Of a stretch of 64,000 nucleotides of DNA, positions 8,375-17,227 are shown one piece after another. This stretch comes from Mycobacterium bourgelatii (GTDB taxonomy: Bacteria; Actinomycetota; Actinomycetes; Mycobacteriales; Mycobacteriaceae): positions 2,604,001-2,668,000 of the forward strand of contig NZ_BLKZ01000001.1 of assembly GCF_010723575.1 (NCBI RefSeq). The letters are read 5' to 3'. Positions within the stretch are counted from its first letter, which is position 1, and each line of letters begins with the position of its first letter. A model generated the notes under the pieces. The model was given only the letters and a program-made list of their open reading frames with translations, was not told the DNA's origin and ran no database searches. A program made the position numbers and the translations under genes.

Positions 8375-9343
8375 GTGTCGGAGCCCGCGCAGCGCAAGCC
8401 CCTCGCGCGCTACCCGCTCATGGTCATCTCGAAATTGTTCGGCCTGCTGCCGCACCGGGTCGCCGACGCGCTCCTCGCCGTGCTGGCCCGCTTCGTCTAC
8501 TGGCGGGGCCGGGCCCAGCATTCGGGCATCCTGCAGGACTTTCGTGACAACGTGGACCCGACGGCTCAGTTCTCCTCCCGGAAGTGGCATCCCGTCCGAG
8601 CCATGTACCGGGCGCTGGTCCGCAACGCCAACGACGCCATCTGGTTCCTCGCAGCGCCGCATTCCGCCGCCGTGCGCCGGTTCCACATAGCCGACCCGTC
8701 GCCCCTTCATGAGGCCCTCGAGGCCGGCCGTCCCAGCGGTGTCGGCGCGATCGTCGCGTTCCCGCACCTCGGCTCATACGCCGCGCTTCCGATCGTGCTC
8801 GCGCTCAACGATCTGCCGACCACCGTCGTCGCCAACCGTCAGCGCGCGTTGATGCAGTGGGTGATCGACCGGGGTGCGCACAAGGCCGGGCTCGAACTCA
8901 TCGTCGTCGATCGCACCGGCGGAGCCAGCATCACCGCGGCGATGTCGGATGCCATCCGTCGCGGCCGCATCGTTGCGATCGCCGGCGACTACTTCCGGGC
9001 GCGCGACGGAGGCGGCACGGGCATCCACGTGGACCTCGCGGGGATCAAACGGCCCGTCGGGCCGGGACCGGCGCTGCTGGCGCTGCGTACCGGCGCGCTG
9101 ATCGTCCCGGGCGTCGTCTTCCAGCACAAACACCAGCGTGAGCCGGTTTTCGGACGGCCGATCGCCGTCGGCGTCCCGCGGGACGGGAGCGATCAGAGCA
9201 TCAGAGAGACCGTGCAAGAGACCTCGCAACAGGTGGCCGACGCACTCGCGGAGTTCATCAAGCGGGAGCCGCAGCAGTGGCTGATGCCCGGCGGCCTGGT
9301 GTCAGATTCGGTCGGGCGACAGCGCCACGCCGCCGGCGTGTAG
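8375..9343 (+). CDS. HtrB/PatA-like lysophospholipid acyltransferase family protein
   Basis: A 322-residue protein (330 if the GTG at 8351 is used). It resembles the LpxL/HtrB family, which includes the phosphatidylinositol mannoside acyltransferase PatA: a hydrophobic N-terminal helix, a central region with the motif histidine in FPHLGSYAAL, a conserved VDLAG...PGPALLALRTGA block, and the family-typical PQQWLMP near the C-terminus. The acid of the usual HX4(D/E) catalytic pair is replaced by Ala, so activity is uncertain. It lies between polA and rpsA, where M. tuberculosis has no gene, so it is an insertion or was lost there. No ribosome binding site clearly decides the start. The substrate may be a membrane glycolipid; that is inference. 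Confidence 0.72.
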   Translation: MSEPAQRKPLARYPLMVISKLFGLLPHRVADALLAVLARFVYWRGRAQHSGILQDFRDNVDPTAQFSSRKWHPVRAMYRALVRNANDAIWFLAAPHSAAVRRFHIADPSPLHEALEAGRPSGVGAIVAFPHLGSYAALPIVLALNDLPTTVVANRQRALMQWVIDRGAHKAGLELIVVDRTGGASITAAMSDAIRRGRIVAIAGDYFRARDGGGTGIHVDLAGIKRPVGPGPALLALRTGALIVPGVVFQHKHQREPVFGRPIAVGVPRDGSDQSIRETVQETSQQVADALAEFIKREPQQWLMPGGLVSDSVGRQRHAAGV

Positions 9344-9486
9344 ATTCACCTGCTGCGGGGCGGTTTGGCCTGGATGTACGCAGTCGAGTAGCCTCGTGTG
9401 GTACCCGTTCGTGCTTAACGCGGGTCACACCAATAACTCAAGTCCCAAGTCCCTACGATGAACCCTGTCCGGAGCAACCCAACAAT

Positions 9487-10932
9487 ATGCCGAGTCCCGC
9501 CGTCACCTCGCCGCAAGTAGCCGTCAACGACATAGGCACCAGCGAGGATTTTCTTGCCGCAATAGACAAAACGATCAAGTACTTCAACGATGGCGACATC
9601 GTCGAAGGCACCATCGTCAAAGTGGACCGGGACGAGGTGCTCCTCGACATCGGCTACAAGACTGAAGGGGTCATCCCCGCCCGCGAACTCTCGATCAAGC
9701 ACGACGTCGACCCGAATGAGGTCGTTTCCGTGGGCGATCAGGTAGAGGCTCTCGTTCTCACCAAGGAGGACAAAGAGGGTCGCCTGATCCTTTCCAAGAA
9801 GCGCGCGCAGTACGAACGCGCCTGGGGCACCATCGAGGCGCTCAAGGAGAAGGACGAGGCCGTCAAGGGCACCGTCATCGAGGTGGTCAAGGGTGGCCTG
9901 ATCCTCGACATCGGGCTGCGCGGCTTCCTGCCTGCCTCGCTGGTCGAGATGCGCCGCGTGCGCGACCTGCAGCCGTACATCGGCAAGGAAATCGAAGCCA
10001 AGATCATCGAGCTGGACAAGAACCGCAACAACGTGGTGCTGAGCCGCCGCGCCTGGCTGGAGCAGACCCAGTCCGAGGTGCGCAGCGAGTTCCTCAACCA
10101 GCTGCAGAAGGGCACCATCCGCAAGGGTGTGGTCTCCTCGATCGTCAACTTCGGCGCGTTCGTCGACCTGGGCGGTGTGGACGGTCTGGTGCACGTGTCC
10201 GAGCTGTCCTGGAAGCACATCGACCACCCGTCGGAGGTCGTCCAGGTGGGCGACGAGGTCACCGTCGAGGTCCTCGACGTCGACATGGACCGCGAGCGGG
10301 TTTCGCTGTCGCTGAAGGCAACGCAGGAAGACCCGTGGCGCCACTTCGCCCGCACGCACGCGATCGGTCAGATCGTGCCGGGCAAGGTCACCAAGCTGGT
10401 TCCGTTCGGCGCGTTCGTCCGCGTCGAGGAGGGCATCGAGGGCCTGGTGCACATCTCGGAGCTCGCCGAGCGCCACGTCGAGGTGCCCGACCAGGTCGTC
10501 GCCGTGGGCGACGACGCGATGGTCAAGGTCATCGACATCGACCTGGAGCGCCGTCGAATCTCGTTGTCGCTCAAGCAGGCCAACGAGGACTACACCGAAG
10601 AGTTCGACCCGGCGAAGTACGGCATGGCCGACAGCTACGACGAGCAAGGCAACTACATCTTCCCCGAGGGCTTCGACGCCGAAACCAACGAATGGCTCGA
10701 AGGCTTCGACGCTCAGCGTCAGGAATGGGAAGCCCGCTATGCCGAGGCGGAGCGCCGGCACAAGATGCACACCGCGCAGATGGAGAAGTTCGCCGCTGCG
10801 GAAGCCGCCGCGCACGGTGGTGGCGACCAGGGGTCGTCCAGCAGCGGGTCCTCCGACAAGGCGGCGGGTGGCTCGCTGGCCAGCGACGCCCAGCTCGCGG
10901 CCCTGCGCGAAAAGCTCGCCGGCAGCGCATAA
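9487..10932 (+). CDS. rpsA: 30S ribosomal protein S1
   Basis: A 481-residue RNA-binding protein with four S1 OB-fold repeats (about residues 35-105, 120-190, 205-275 and 290-360), each with the GxV...FGAFVD/R...GLVHxSEL pattern. It helps mRNA load on the ribosome. The C-terminal tail is acidic, then Ala/Ser/Gly-rich, as in mycobacterial S1. The frame is open upstream for 70 codons, but the ATG at 9487 gives the conserved N-terminus MPSPAVTSPQ. A 143-base upstream gap holds its promoter; TTGGCC and TAGCCT 18 bases apart near 9366 are a weak candidate. coaE starts 12 bases after the stop. Confidence 0.98.
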   Translation: MPSPAVTSPQVAVNDIGTSEDFLAAIDKTIKYFNDGDIVEGTIVKVDRDEVLLDIGYKTEGVIPARELSIKHDVDPNEVVSVGDQVEALVLTKEDKEGRLILSKKRAQYERAWGTIEALKEKDEAVKGTVIEVVKGGLILDIGLRGFLPASLVEMRRVRDLQPYIGKEIEAKIIELDKNRNNVVLSRRAWLEQTQSEVRSEFLNQLQKGTIRKGVVSSIVNFGAFVDLGGVDGLVHVSELSWKHIDHPSEVVQVGDEVTVEVLDVDMDRERVSLSLKATQEDPWRHFARTHAIGQIVPGKVTKLVPFGAFVRVEEGIEGLVHISELAERHVEVPDQVVAVGDDAMVKVIDIDLERRRISLSLKQANEDYTEEFDPAKYGMADSYDEQGNYIFPEGFDAETNEWLEGFDAQRQEWEARYAEAERRHKMHTAQMEKFAAAEAAAHGGGDQGSSSSGSSDKAAGGSLASDAQLAALREKLAGSA

Positions 10933-10944
10933 TCCCGCTCTCGG

Positions 10945-12159
10945 ATGCTGCGTATCGGGCTGACCGGCGGCATTGGCGCCGGTAAGTCAGCGCTGTCCAA
11001 GACCTTTGCCGAGTGCGGTGGCATCATCGTCGACGGTGATGTCATCGCCCGGGAGGTGGTCGAGCCAGGAACCGAGGGCTTGGCGGCGTTGGTTGCCGAA
11101 TTCGGTGACGACATCCTGCAACCCGATGGCTCCCTGGACCGGCCGGCGTTGGCGGCCAAGGCGTTTCGGGACGACGAGGCGCGCGCAAAGCTGAACGGGA
11201 TCGTTCATCCGCTGGTCGGCAAGCGGCGCGCGGAGATCATTGCCGCGGTCTCGCAGGATGCCGTCGTCATCGAAGACATTCCACTGTTGGTGGAATCCGG
11301 TATGGCGCCGTTGTTTCCGTTGGTTGTCATCGTGTACGCCCCCGTCGAACTGCGGTTGCGCCGGCTCGTCGACCAACGCGGCATGCCCGAAGAGGACGCC
11401 CGCGCCAGGATCGCCGCCCAAGCGAGCGACGACCAACGCCGTGCCGTCGCCGACATCTGGCTGGACAACTCGGGCGAGTTGGGGGAGTTGGTCGAGCGGG
11501 CGCGCGACGTGTGGCACAACCGGATATTGCCGTTCGCGCACAACCTCAGCGAGCGTCAGCCCGCCCGCGCACCGGCGCATGTGGTGCCCGCCGATCCGAC
11601 CTGGCCGGACCAGGCGCGGCGCATCGTCAACCGGTTGAAGACGGCCTGTGGCCACCGGGCAGTGCGCATCGACCACGTCGGGTCGACCGCGGTACCGGAC
11701 TACGACGCCAAGGACGTCATCGACATCCAGATCACGGTCCAATCGCTCGACGTCGCAGACGAACTCGTCGATCCCCTGTTGGCGGCCGGCTACCCACGCC
11801 TGGAGCACATCACCCAAGACGCCGCGAAGGCCGACGCCCGCAGCACCGTGGCCCGTTACGACCACAGCGACGATCCCGCGTTGTGGCACAAGCGAGTCCA
11901 CGCATCCGCCGACCCGGGACGTCCGACGAACGTGCACATCCGGGTGGACGGTCAGCCGAATCAGCAGTTCGCCCTACTGTTCGTCGACTGGCTCAAGGCC
12001 AACGCCGGGGTGCGTGACGACTACCTGAAGGTCAAGCGCAGCGCTGCGGCCAGCGGCGGTGGCGACACCGTGCGGTATGCCACCGCGAAAGAACCGTGGT
12101 TCCTCGACGCCTACCGGCGCGCGTGGGAGTGGGCGGACACGACGGGCTGGAAGCCTTAG
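10945..12159 (+). CDS. coaE: Dephospho-CoA kinase with C-terminal GrpB-like domain
   Basis: Catalyses the last step of coenzyme A synthesis, phosphorylating dephospho-CoA with ATP. Residues 1-200 form the P-loop kinase (GGIGAGKS, residues 8-15; catalytic Asp in IVDGDVIAREV). Residues 205-404 are a GrpB/UPF0157 nucleotidyltransferase-like domain (RIDHVGSTAVPDYDAKDVIDIQI), a fusion typical of mycobacterial CoaE that affects solubility and folding in M. tuberculosis. The length of 404 is close to 407 in M. tuberculosis. The gene is probably co-transcribed with rpsA. Confidence 0.97.
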   Translation: MLRIGLTGGIGAGKSALSKTFAECGGIIVDGDVIAREVVEPGTEGLAALVAEFGDDILQPDGSLDRPALAAKAFRDDEARAKLNGIVHPLVGKRRAEIIAAVSQDAVVIEDIPLLVESGMAPLFPLVVIVYAPVELRLRRLVDQRGMPEEDARARIAAQASDDQRRAVADIWLDNSGELGELVERARDVWHNRILPFAHNLSERQPARAPAHVVPADPTWPDQARRIVNRLKTACGHRAVRIDHVGSTAVPDYDAKDVIDIQITVQSLDVADELVDPLLAAGYPRLEHITQDAAKADARSTVARYDHSDDPALWHKRVHASADPGRPTNVHIRVDGQPNQQFALLFVDWLKANAGVRDDYLKVKRSAAASGGGDTVRYATAKEPWFLDAYRRAWEWADTTGWKP

Positions 12160-12216
12160 TCCGACGACGCACTGCCCGACCGCTCCCGACACCTCTTGAA
12201 ACGCATCAGTTGATGG

Positions 12217-12240
12217 TATTGTGCCATTGGCGAATGGCAC
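12217..12240 (+). promoter_or_regulatory. Promoter -10 with overlapping perfect palindromic operator
   Basis: TATTGT (12217-12222) is preceded by TTGAAA 15 bases earlier and overlaps GTGCCATTGGCGAATGGCAC (12221-12240), a palindrome with perfect 8-base arms and a 4-base centre. A site covering the transcription start point is the classic geometry for a repressor. It controls the diiron/monooxygenase operon. The binding regulator is unknown; the MerR gene within the operon and the TetR gene further on are the local candidates. Confidence 0.65.
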
Positions 12241-12270
12241 GGTTCTGGTGCCAGCAGCAAAGGGGACGCA

Positions 12271-13200
12271 ATGACGGTCCTGAACCTGAAAGAGACGCTG
12301 CAGACCATCCGGCGGCGTCAGTGGATGCTGAAAGATATCGACTGGGACGCTCCCGGCGCGGAACTTGTCACCGACGAGCAGAAACCCAAGTTACGGGCGT
12401 TCATGGCCGACCTGATGTGGGTGGAGCACATCGGGGCCAGAGCGTTCGCCGGGATGGCGATCAACGCCCCCGACCCAACGCTGCGCGAGATCTACTCATA
12501 CTTCCACGCCGAGGAGCAGAAGCACGCCAACGCCGAACTCGCGCTGATGAAGCGCTGGGATCTGCTGGGCGACTCCGAGGTGCCGCTGCCGACGCTGCAG
12601 ATCGCCTACGCCTTGGACATGATGGACAAGATGGCGGATCGAATGCCGTTCGAAACGTTGGCAACATCCATCCCGATGCTCGAATGTGCGCTCGACGGAG
12701 CGCTATTGAAGTTCCTGACCGACGAGGTGCGGGATCCGTTGCTCAAAGTTGTGCTCAACAAGATCAACGCCGACGAATCTCGGCACCTAGCAGTGGGTTT
12801 CCACGTGATGGGGGAGTTGTCCGGAGCGCCGGTGCGGCGGTTGTTGGTGACCAGCTTCAAGATGGCCAACGGCTGGGGCGTCATCGGTCTGAAGCATCTG
12901 ATCGCGACCCTGCCGCTATACGGCGCGATGCGCGAAGAACTGTTCGAGATGGGGCTGGACGGATCGCGGCTGAGTCAGGCGATGGAGCGTTATCGCAAAG
13001 CGGGCGAACGAGATCCGCGGCTGCACAAGAATCCACTGTTCCGGATCACCAGCGCCTATTCGCGGCTGACGATGGAGCGCCATCCCGTTTGGTCGCGCGT
13101 AGAAGACCTGATGCTCGCCATCTCCGAGCGGTTCCCGCGGGATCGCTGGCCGACCCCGCCGAGTTGGTCTGACGAGCTGACGTACCGGGTCGCCCAGTGA
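12271..13200 (+). CDS. Ferritin-like diiron protein
   Basis: A 309-residue all-helical protein with the carboxylate/His ligand pattern of ferritin-like diiron proteins: E52, E82 with H85, E138, and E169 with H172 (in EHIG, EEQKH, MLEC and DESRH). Such sites activate oxygen in N-oxygenases, desaturases and ribonucleotide reductase-like enzymes, or store iron; the exact reaction cannot be deduced. It is first in an apparent four-gene operon and its stop overlaps the monooxygenase start (GTGA), which suggests a joint oxidative pathway. GGGG in AAAGGGGACGCA serves as the ribosome binding site. The gene is absent from this place in M. tuberculosis. Confidence 0.85.
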   Translation: MTVLNLKETLQTIRRRQWMLKDIDWDAPGAELVTDEQKPKLRAFMADLMWVEHIGARAFAGMAINAPDPTLREIYSYFHAEEQKHANAELALMKRWDLLGDSEVPLPTLQIAYALDMMDKMADRMPFETLATSIPMLECALDGALLKFLTDEVRDPLLKVVLNKINADESRHLAVGFHVMGELSGAPVRRLLVTSFKMANGWGVIGLKHLIATLPLYGAMREELFEMGLDGSRLSQAMERYRKAGERDPRLHKNPLFRITSAYSRLTMERHPVWSRVEDLMLAISERFPRDRWPTPPSWSDELTYRVAQ

Positions 13201-14698
13201 CGCGGCGGGCAGGCCAGAGCGCGACGTTCACCACACTCATCATCGGTGCCGGACTCTCGGGACTGGGGGCCGCGATCAAGCTGATCCAACGCGGCATCAC
13301 CGACATCGTCGTGCTCGAGCGCGCGGACGAGGTCGGCGGGACCTGGCGTGATAACACCTATCCCGGTGTGGCATGCGACGTCCCGTCGTTGCTGTATTCC
13401 TACTCGTTCGAACAGAACCCCAATTGGAGCCGGACATTTTCGAGCGGCGCGGAAATCCAGCAGTACATCCAGGACGTGGTGGCCAAGCGGGGTGTGCGCA
13501 AGTACATCAGGTTCAACCAGAATGTCCGTGCCATAACGTGGGATGAGGACCAGCAGCTGTGGCTGGTCCAGACGCAGACGACCAAGTACCGGGCTCGTAC
13601 CGTCATCGCATCGTACGGGCCGCTGGCGACGCCGGCCCTGCCCCGCATTGACGGGATCGACACCTTCGGGGGAAAGATCATCCACACCGGGCGGTGGGAT
13701 CACGATTACGATTTCACTGGCAAGACTGTCGCCGTGATCGGAACGGGATCTACTGCGGTGCAAGTGATCCCAGAATTAGTTCGCTTGGCTGGAAAGGTGC
13801 GGGTGTTTCAACGGACTGCCGGCTGGGTGCTGCCACGGTCCAATATGGCAACGCCGGCGGTAGTTTCAGCGGTCTTCAGCCATGTTCCGTTGACACAGAG
13901 GGCCTTTCGTTCGTTCATGCTCGGTGTGTCGGAAAGTGCCGCCCTCGCGATTGTATGGAACACGGCATTGACGACGATGCTCGAGCTGGCCGGAAAGGCC
14001 TATCTTGTTCAAGCGGTTGACGATCGATGGCTGCGCCGCAGGCTGACACCCAACTTCCGGCCAGGCTGCAAGCGGATGCTGATCTCCAGTGACTACTATC
14101 CCGCGCTACAAGCGCCTAACTGTGAACTCATCACGTGGCCCATCGCGCGAATCTGCGAAACCGGAATCCTGACCTGTGAGGGTATCGAGCACACGGCCGA
14201 CGTCATCGTGTGCGCCACCGGCTACGAGGTGACCAAGACCGCCCCGCCGATCAAGATCGTCGGCCAGGGCGGTCGCACACTGGACGAAGAATGGCGCAAA
14301 GGCGCGTTCGCCTACAAGAGTGTGAACGTGGCCGGGTATCCGAACTTGTTCTTCACCTTCGGCCCCAACTCCGGGCCGGACACACGTCCGCGCTGGTCTA
14401 CATGGAGGCCGAAATCGACTATGCGGTGAAAATGATTCGCTTGATGAAGCGGCTTGGACTGACGTCGATTGCCGTGCGACCCGACGCGCAGCACGCGTAT
14501 CGGAAATGGGTCCAGAAACGGCTGGCCAAGACGACGTGGAACTCCGGCGGATGCGACAGCTGGTATTTGACCGAGGACGGATTCAACGCGACGATGTTTC
14601 CCGGCTTCGCCGCCACCTTCCAAAAGCTACTCGGAGACATCGATCTTCACGACTACGTCGCCACCCGCTCGAGTGACGAAGTAACCGCGGTTGGCTGA
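13197..14698 (+). pseudogene. Baeyer-Villiger-type flavin monooxygenase with a -1 frameshift
   Basis: Two overlapping frames together make one ~500-residue FAD/NADPH monooxygenase. Seen in order: the FAD Rossmann motif GAGLSG (17-22), GTWRDNTYPGVACD, the Baeyer-Villiger fingerprint FGGKIIHTGRWD, and the NADPH motif IGTGSTAVQ. The first frame continues through PNSGP and then goes wrong. The continuation HTSALVYMEAEIDY and the rest of the C-terminal domain lie in the next frame, ending at 14698. One missing G in the CCGG run at 14376-14379 explains this exactly (PNSGPGHTSALVYME expected). Such enzymes insert oxygen next to a ketone or oxidise N or S atoms. GTG start overlapping the diiron gene. 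Either a true mutation or a consensus error. Confidence 0.88.
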
Positions 14699-15509
14699 GT
14701 ATCGGCTCGACGAGTTGGCGCGGCGATCCGGGGTTTCGTCGCGCAACATCCGCGCGTACCAAGAACGTGGCTTGCTGCCGCCGCCTAAGCGCGTGGGCCG
14801 AGTGGCGATCTATGACCACAACCACCTCTGGCAACTGCAGATCATCATGCAACTGTTGGGCAAGGGCTACACCATCGCGCACATCCAGGATTTCTTTGAA
14901 GGATTCGCCAAGAACCTGGACTTGGCCGATACTCTCGGCGTTCAGGAACTGGCCGAAAAGACCGGAATGCGAAAGGCATTCACGGCGCCTTGGAGGGGCG
15001 AGACAGACACGCGAGGCGCGACAGGCACGCAAGGGGCGCACGGGACGCATCGCGCCCCAGCGCCCGGATCTGCGCAGCCACTGCCGCTAGACCCGTTGGG
15101 CGAACTAGCTCGCAATCTGGTCAGCTCCGGACTCGCGCAACGTGACGGTGACGAGGTAAAGCTCGTCGATGGGGACATTGCGGCAGTGGTCGCGGACGCC
15201 AAGGACCCGTCGTTTTATCTGCGGATGCTGCTCGAGATCACCGAAGCGACCGGTGATGCCGTGCAAAAGCTCGCCGAGACGACGATCGAGGTGCTTCGCA
15301 AACACCTCGTCGATCACTATGGCGAAGGCTGGATTCCGCCCACGGACCAGCAGCGGGACCTCGCCGATGTGATCACCGACGCTCGCGAGCTTGCCGGCCT
15401 CGCGCTCCATAAGGCCTTGAATGCGGCGTTGGCGGAGAACGCTATCCGGGCGATCGGCGAATACTTCGAAGGGATGATGACAACTCCCGCGCTGCGATCG
15501 GATGAGTAG
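14691..15509 (+). CDS. MerR-family transcriptional regulator
   Basis: A 272-residue regulator. Residues 1-70 are the MerR winged helix-turn-helix (YRLDELARRSGVSSRNIRAYQERGLL, then the wing GRVAIYDHNHLWQLQII). A Gly/Thr/His-rich linker (about 100-130) leads to a helical C-terminal half with no recognised effector domain and no Cys cluster for metal. The TTG start is the only one that keeps the whole recognition helix, and it overlaps the monooxygenase stop by eight bases, so it belongs to the operon and may regulate it through the palindrome in front of the first gene. Confidence 0.85.
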   Translation: MAEYRLDELARRSGVSSRNIRAYQERGLLPPPKRVGRVAIYDHNHLWQLQIIMQLLGKGYTIAHIQDFFEGFAKNLDLADTLGVQELAEKTGMRKAFTAPWRGETDTRGATGTQGAHGTHRAPAPGSAQPLPLDPLGELARNLVSSGLAQRDGDEVKLVDGDIAAVVADAKDPSFYLRMLLEITEATGDAVQKLAETTIEVLRKHLVDHYGEGWIPPTDQQRDLADVITDARELAGLALHKALNAALAENAIRAIGEYFEGMMTTPALRSDE

Positions 15510-15546
15510 GGACGGACGGGCCCAGGGGTCACGGTAACGTCGGTTC

Positions 15547-16527
15547 ATGCCGTTCGTCACCGACATCCTCGGACCGCGGCAGCCCGTGGTCCAATCGGCT
15601 CCGCCGCTGGTCGCCGGTCGGCGGCGGCGCACCAGCACGATAGACACCCATCATGGCGACGGGCGGGGCTCGGTGGTCGACCTGCGGGCGCGCGACGTGG
15701 ACGGCGCCGACGTGCTGGCTCAGGTCCGCGTCCGCGCACATCTGGTTGATTTCGTCATCGAGGACATCACGTGTGCGGCAGACGGTGGCCTTCTGCAGGG
15801 CCAGCTGCAAAAACTGCGGGGTTGTCGTGTCGGCGCGGGCTTCCGCTCGACGGTCGGCAAGCTGCTGCCCGAGGAAGTGCGACGGTCCAGCCTGCTCAAT
15901 CTGCTGCTCGACGACTGGGTCGGCGCTTCGCTGGTGTCGGGCTACTCCAATCAGTACACGGCGATCGTGCTGGGCGCCGAGCAGAAGCTGCCGCCCGGTG
16001 TCGCGGACCGGATGTCCGGCATCTGCGCAGGTTTCGCGCCGGAGGCGTCATTGATCGACTACGCGCGTCGCCACGATGTCATTCCAACCGGTCGCGGGCC
16101 GGTGGCGCCGCCGCTTGACGGTCTCCATGAGGTCGAGCCGCTCCGGGCGCGGGGGATGCGCAGGTTCCGTCGCCTCGATGCGTGGCCGGTGGACGCAGAA
16201 GTGGTCGAGTCGGTGAACTTCGAAGCGCACTTCCGCGACTCTCACATGGACGACGATCTCGTCGAGACGATCGTGCACGAGTACACCATCGCCGGCACGG
16301 TCGACCCGTCGACGCGGACGATCACGTCGGTGAATGCCGAGGTGCGGGTGCTGCCGTGGCAGGAATGCCCCGGCGCCATCGGAAGCGCGGCGCGGGTAAC
16401 CGGCATGAGCCTCAACGAAATTCGCGATCGCGTCCGCGGGGAATTCGTCGGCACCAGCACCTGCACGCATCTCAACGACACCGTGCGGGCACTGGCCGAC
16501 TTGGGTGCCCTACTGGACCTGCGGTGA
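15547..16527 (+). CDS. DUF2889 family protein
   Basis: A 326-residue protein. The C-terminal half has the DUF2889 signature: a central beta region (TIAGTVDPSTRTI, EVRVLPWQECPGA) and the end block RGEFVGTSTCTHLNDTVRAL. DUF2889 proteins often sit in operons for oxidation of aromatic, steroid or fatty compounds, but their biochemical role is unknown. The gene begins 37 bases after the MerR stop and is probably the last gene of that operon. It ends with an 18-base convergent overlap with the TetR gene. Confidence 0.8.
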   Translation: MPFVTDILGPRQPVVQSAPPLVAGRRRRTSTIDTHHGDGRGSVVDLRARDVDGADVLAQVRVRAHLVDFVIEDITCAADGGLLQGQLQKLRGCRVGAGFRSTVGKLLPEEVRRSSLLNLLLDDWVGASLVSGYSNQYTAIVLGAEQKLPPGVADRMSGICAGFAPEASLIDYARRHDVIPTGRGPVAPPLDGLHEVEPLRARGMRRFRRLDAWPVDAEVVESVNFEAHFRDSHMDDDLVETIVHEYTIAGTVDPSTRTITSVNAEVRVLPWQECPGAIGSAARVTGMSLNEIRDRVRGEFVGTSTCTHLNDTVRALADLGALLDLR

Positions 16528-17205
16528 CAAGTAACCGCTGAGCAGCGTGACGATCTCGTCTTCCACCTGTTGGAAGTCCGGGCCTTCCGCCGCGGCCGCC
16601 TCTGATGTGACGAGTCGGTGTACGAGTGAGTCCACGGTCGCGACCACGACCTGTGCGTTGAGCCGGCTGCTGGCCCGCACTTCGGGATGCCGCTCGAGCA
16701 CGCGGCCGACCGCCTCGACCGTGAACTGCTCCATACCGCGAAGCCGAGCAAGAAATGCCGGCGCCCGCGGCGCTTCTTCGAACAGCACGCGGTGCAGTCG
16801 GGGATCATCGCGGTGGTTGTCGATCGCCGCGCGGACGAACAGCCGCAGGGTGTCCTCCAGCCGTTCGGGCAGGCCGTCGGACAAGCGCTCGGTGAGCAAA
16901 CGAACCCCGGCGTCCACATGCGCGTCCATCAGCGCACGCAGTACCGCGTCCTTGTTGGGGAAGTACTGGTACAGCGACCCGATCGACACGCCGGCTCGTT
17001 CTGCAATCCGGTTGGTGGTTCCCGCCGCATACCCGTGCTCGGAGAAAACGCGAGCCGCCGCATCCAGGATGCGTTGTCTGGTCTCCGCGGCCCGCTCCTG
17101 TTTGGGCTGCTTACGCTGCCGAAATCGATCCGTTGGCGCGATCGTGGGTCTCCCGGGCAAAAGCGAGTAGTCATTCGGCGTCGACCCTAGCAAAATTAGG
17201 GTCAC
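16510..17205 (-). CDS. TetR-family transcriptional repressor
   Basis: Up to 231 residues. The TetR DNA-binding domain (TRQRILDAAARVFSEHGYAAGTTNRIAERAGVSIGSLYQYFPNKDAVL) is complete, followed by a helical ligand domain of the usual size. The longest start is a GTG at 17205, but it overlaps an inverted repeat that looks like an operator. A TTG at 17160 would give 216 residues starting just before the conserved part. It is divergent from the SRPBCC gene, which it probably controls along with itself. Confidence 0.87.
   Translation of the reverse strand: MTLILLGSTPNDYSLLPGRPTIAPTDRFRQRKQPKQERAAETRQRILDAAARVFSEHGYAAGTTNRIAERAGVSIGSLYQYFPNKDAVLRALMDAHVDAGVRLLTERLSDGLPERLEDTLRLFVRAAIDNHRDDPRLHRVLFEEAPRAPAFLARLRGMEQFTVEAVGRVLERHPEVRASSRLNAQVVVATVDSLVHRLVTSEAAAAEGPDFQQVEDEIVTLLSGYLSPQVQ
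17183..17203. promoter_or_regulatory. Inverted repeat, likely TetR operator
   Basis: GACCCTA and TAGGGTC form perfect 7-base arms around a 7-base AT-rich centre (GCAAAAT) in the gap between the divergent TetR and SRPBCC genes. Position and symmetry fit an autoregulatory operator; binding is inferred. Confidence 0.6.
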
Positions 17206-17227
17206 CTAACCACGAGAGGAGGCGGGA

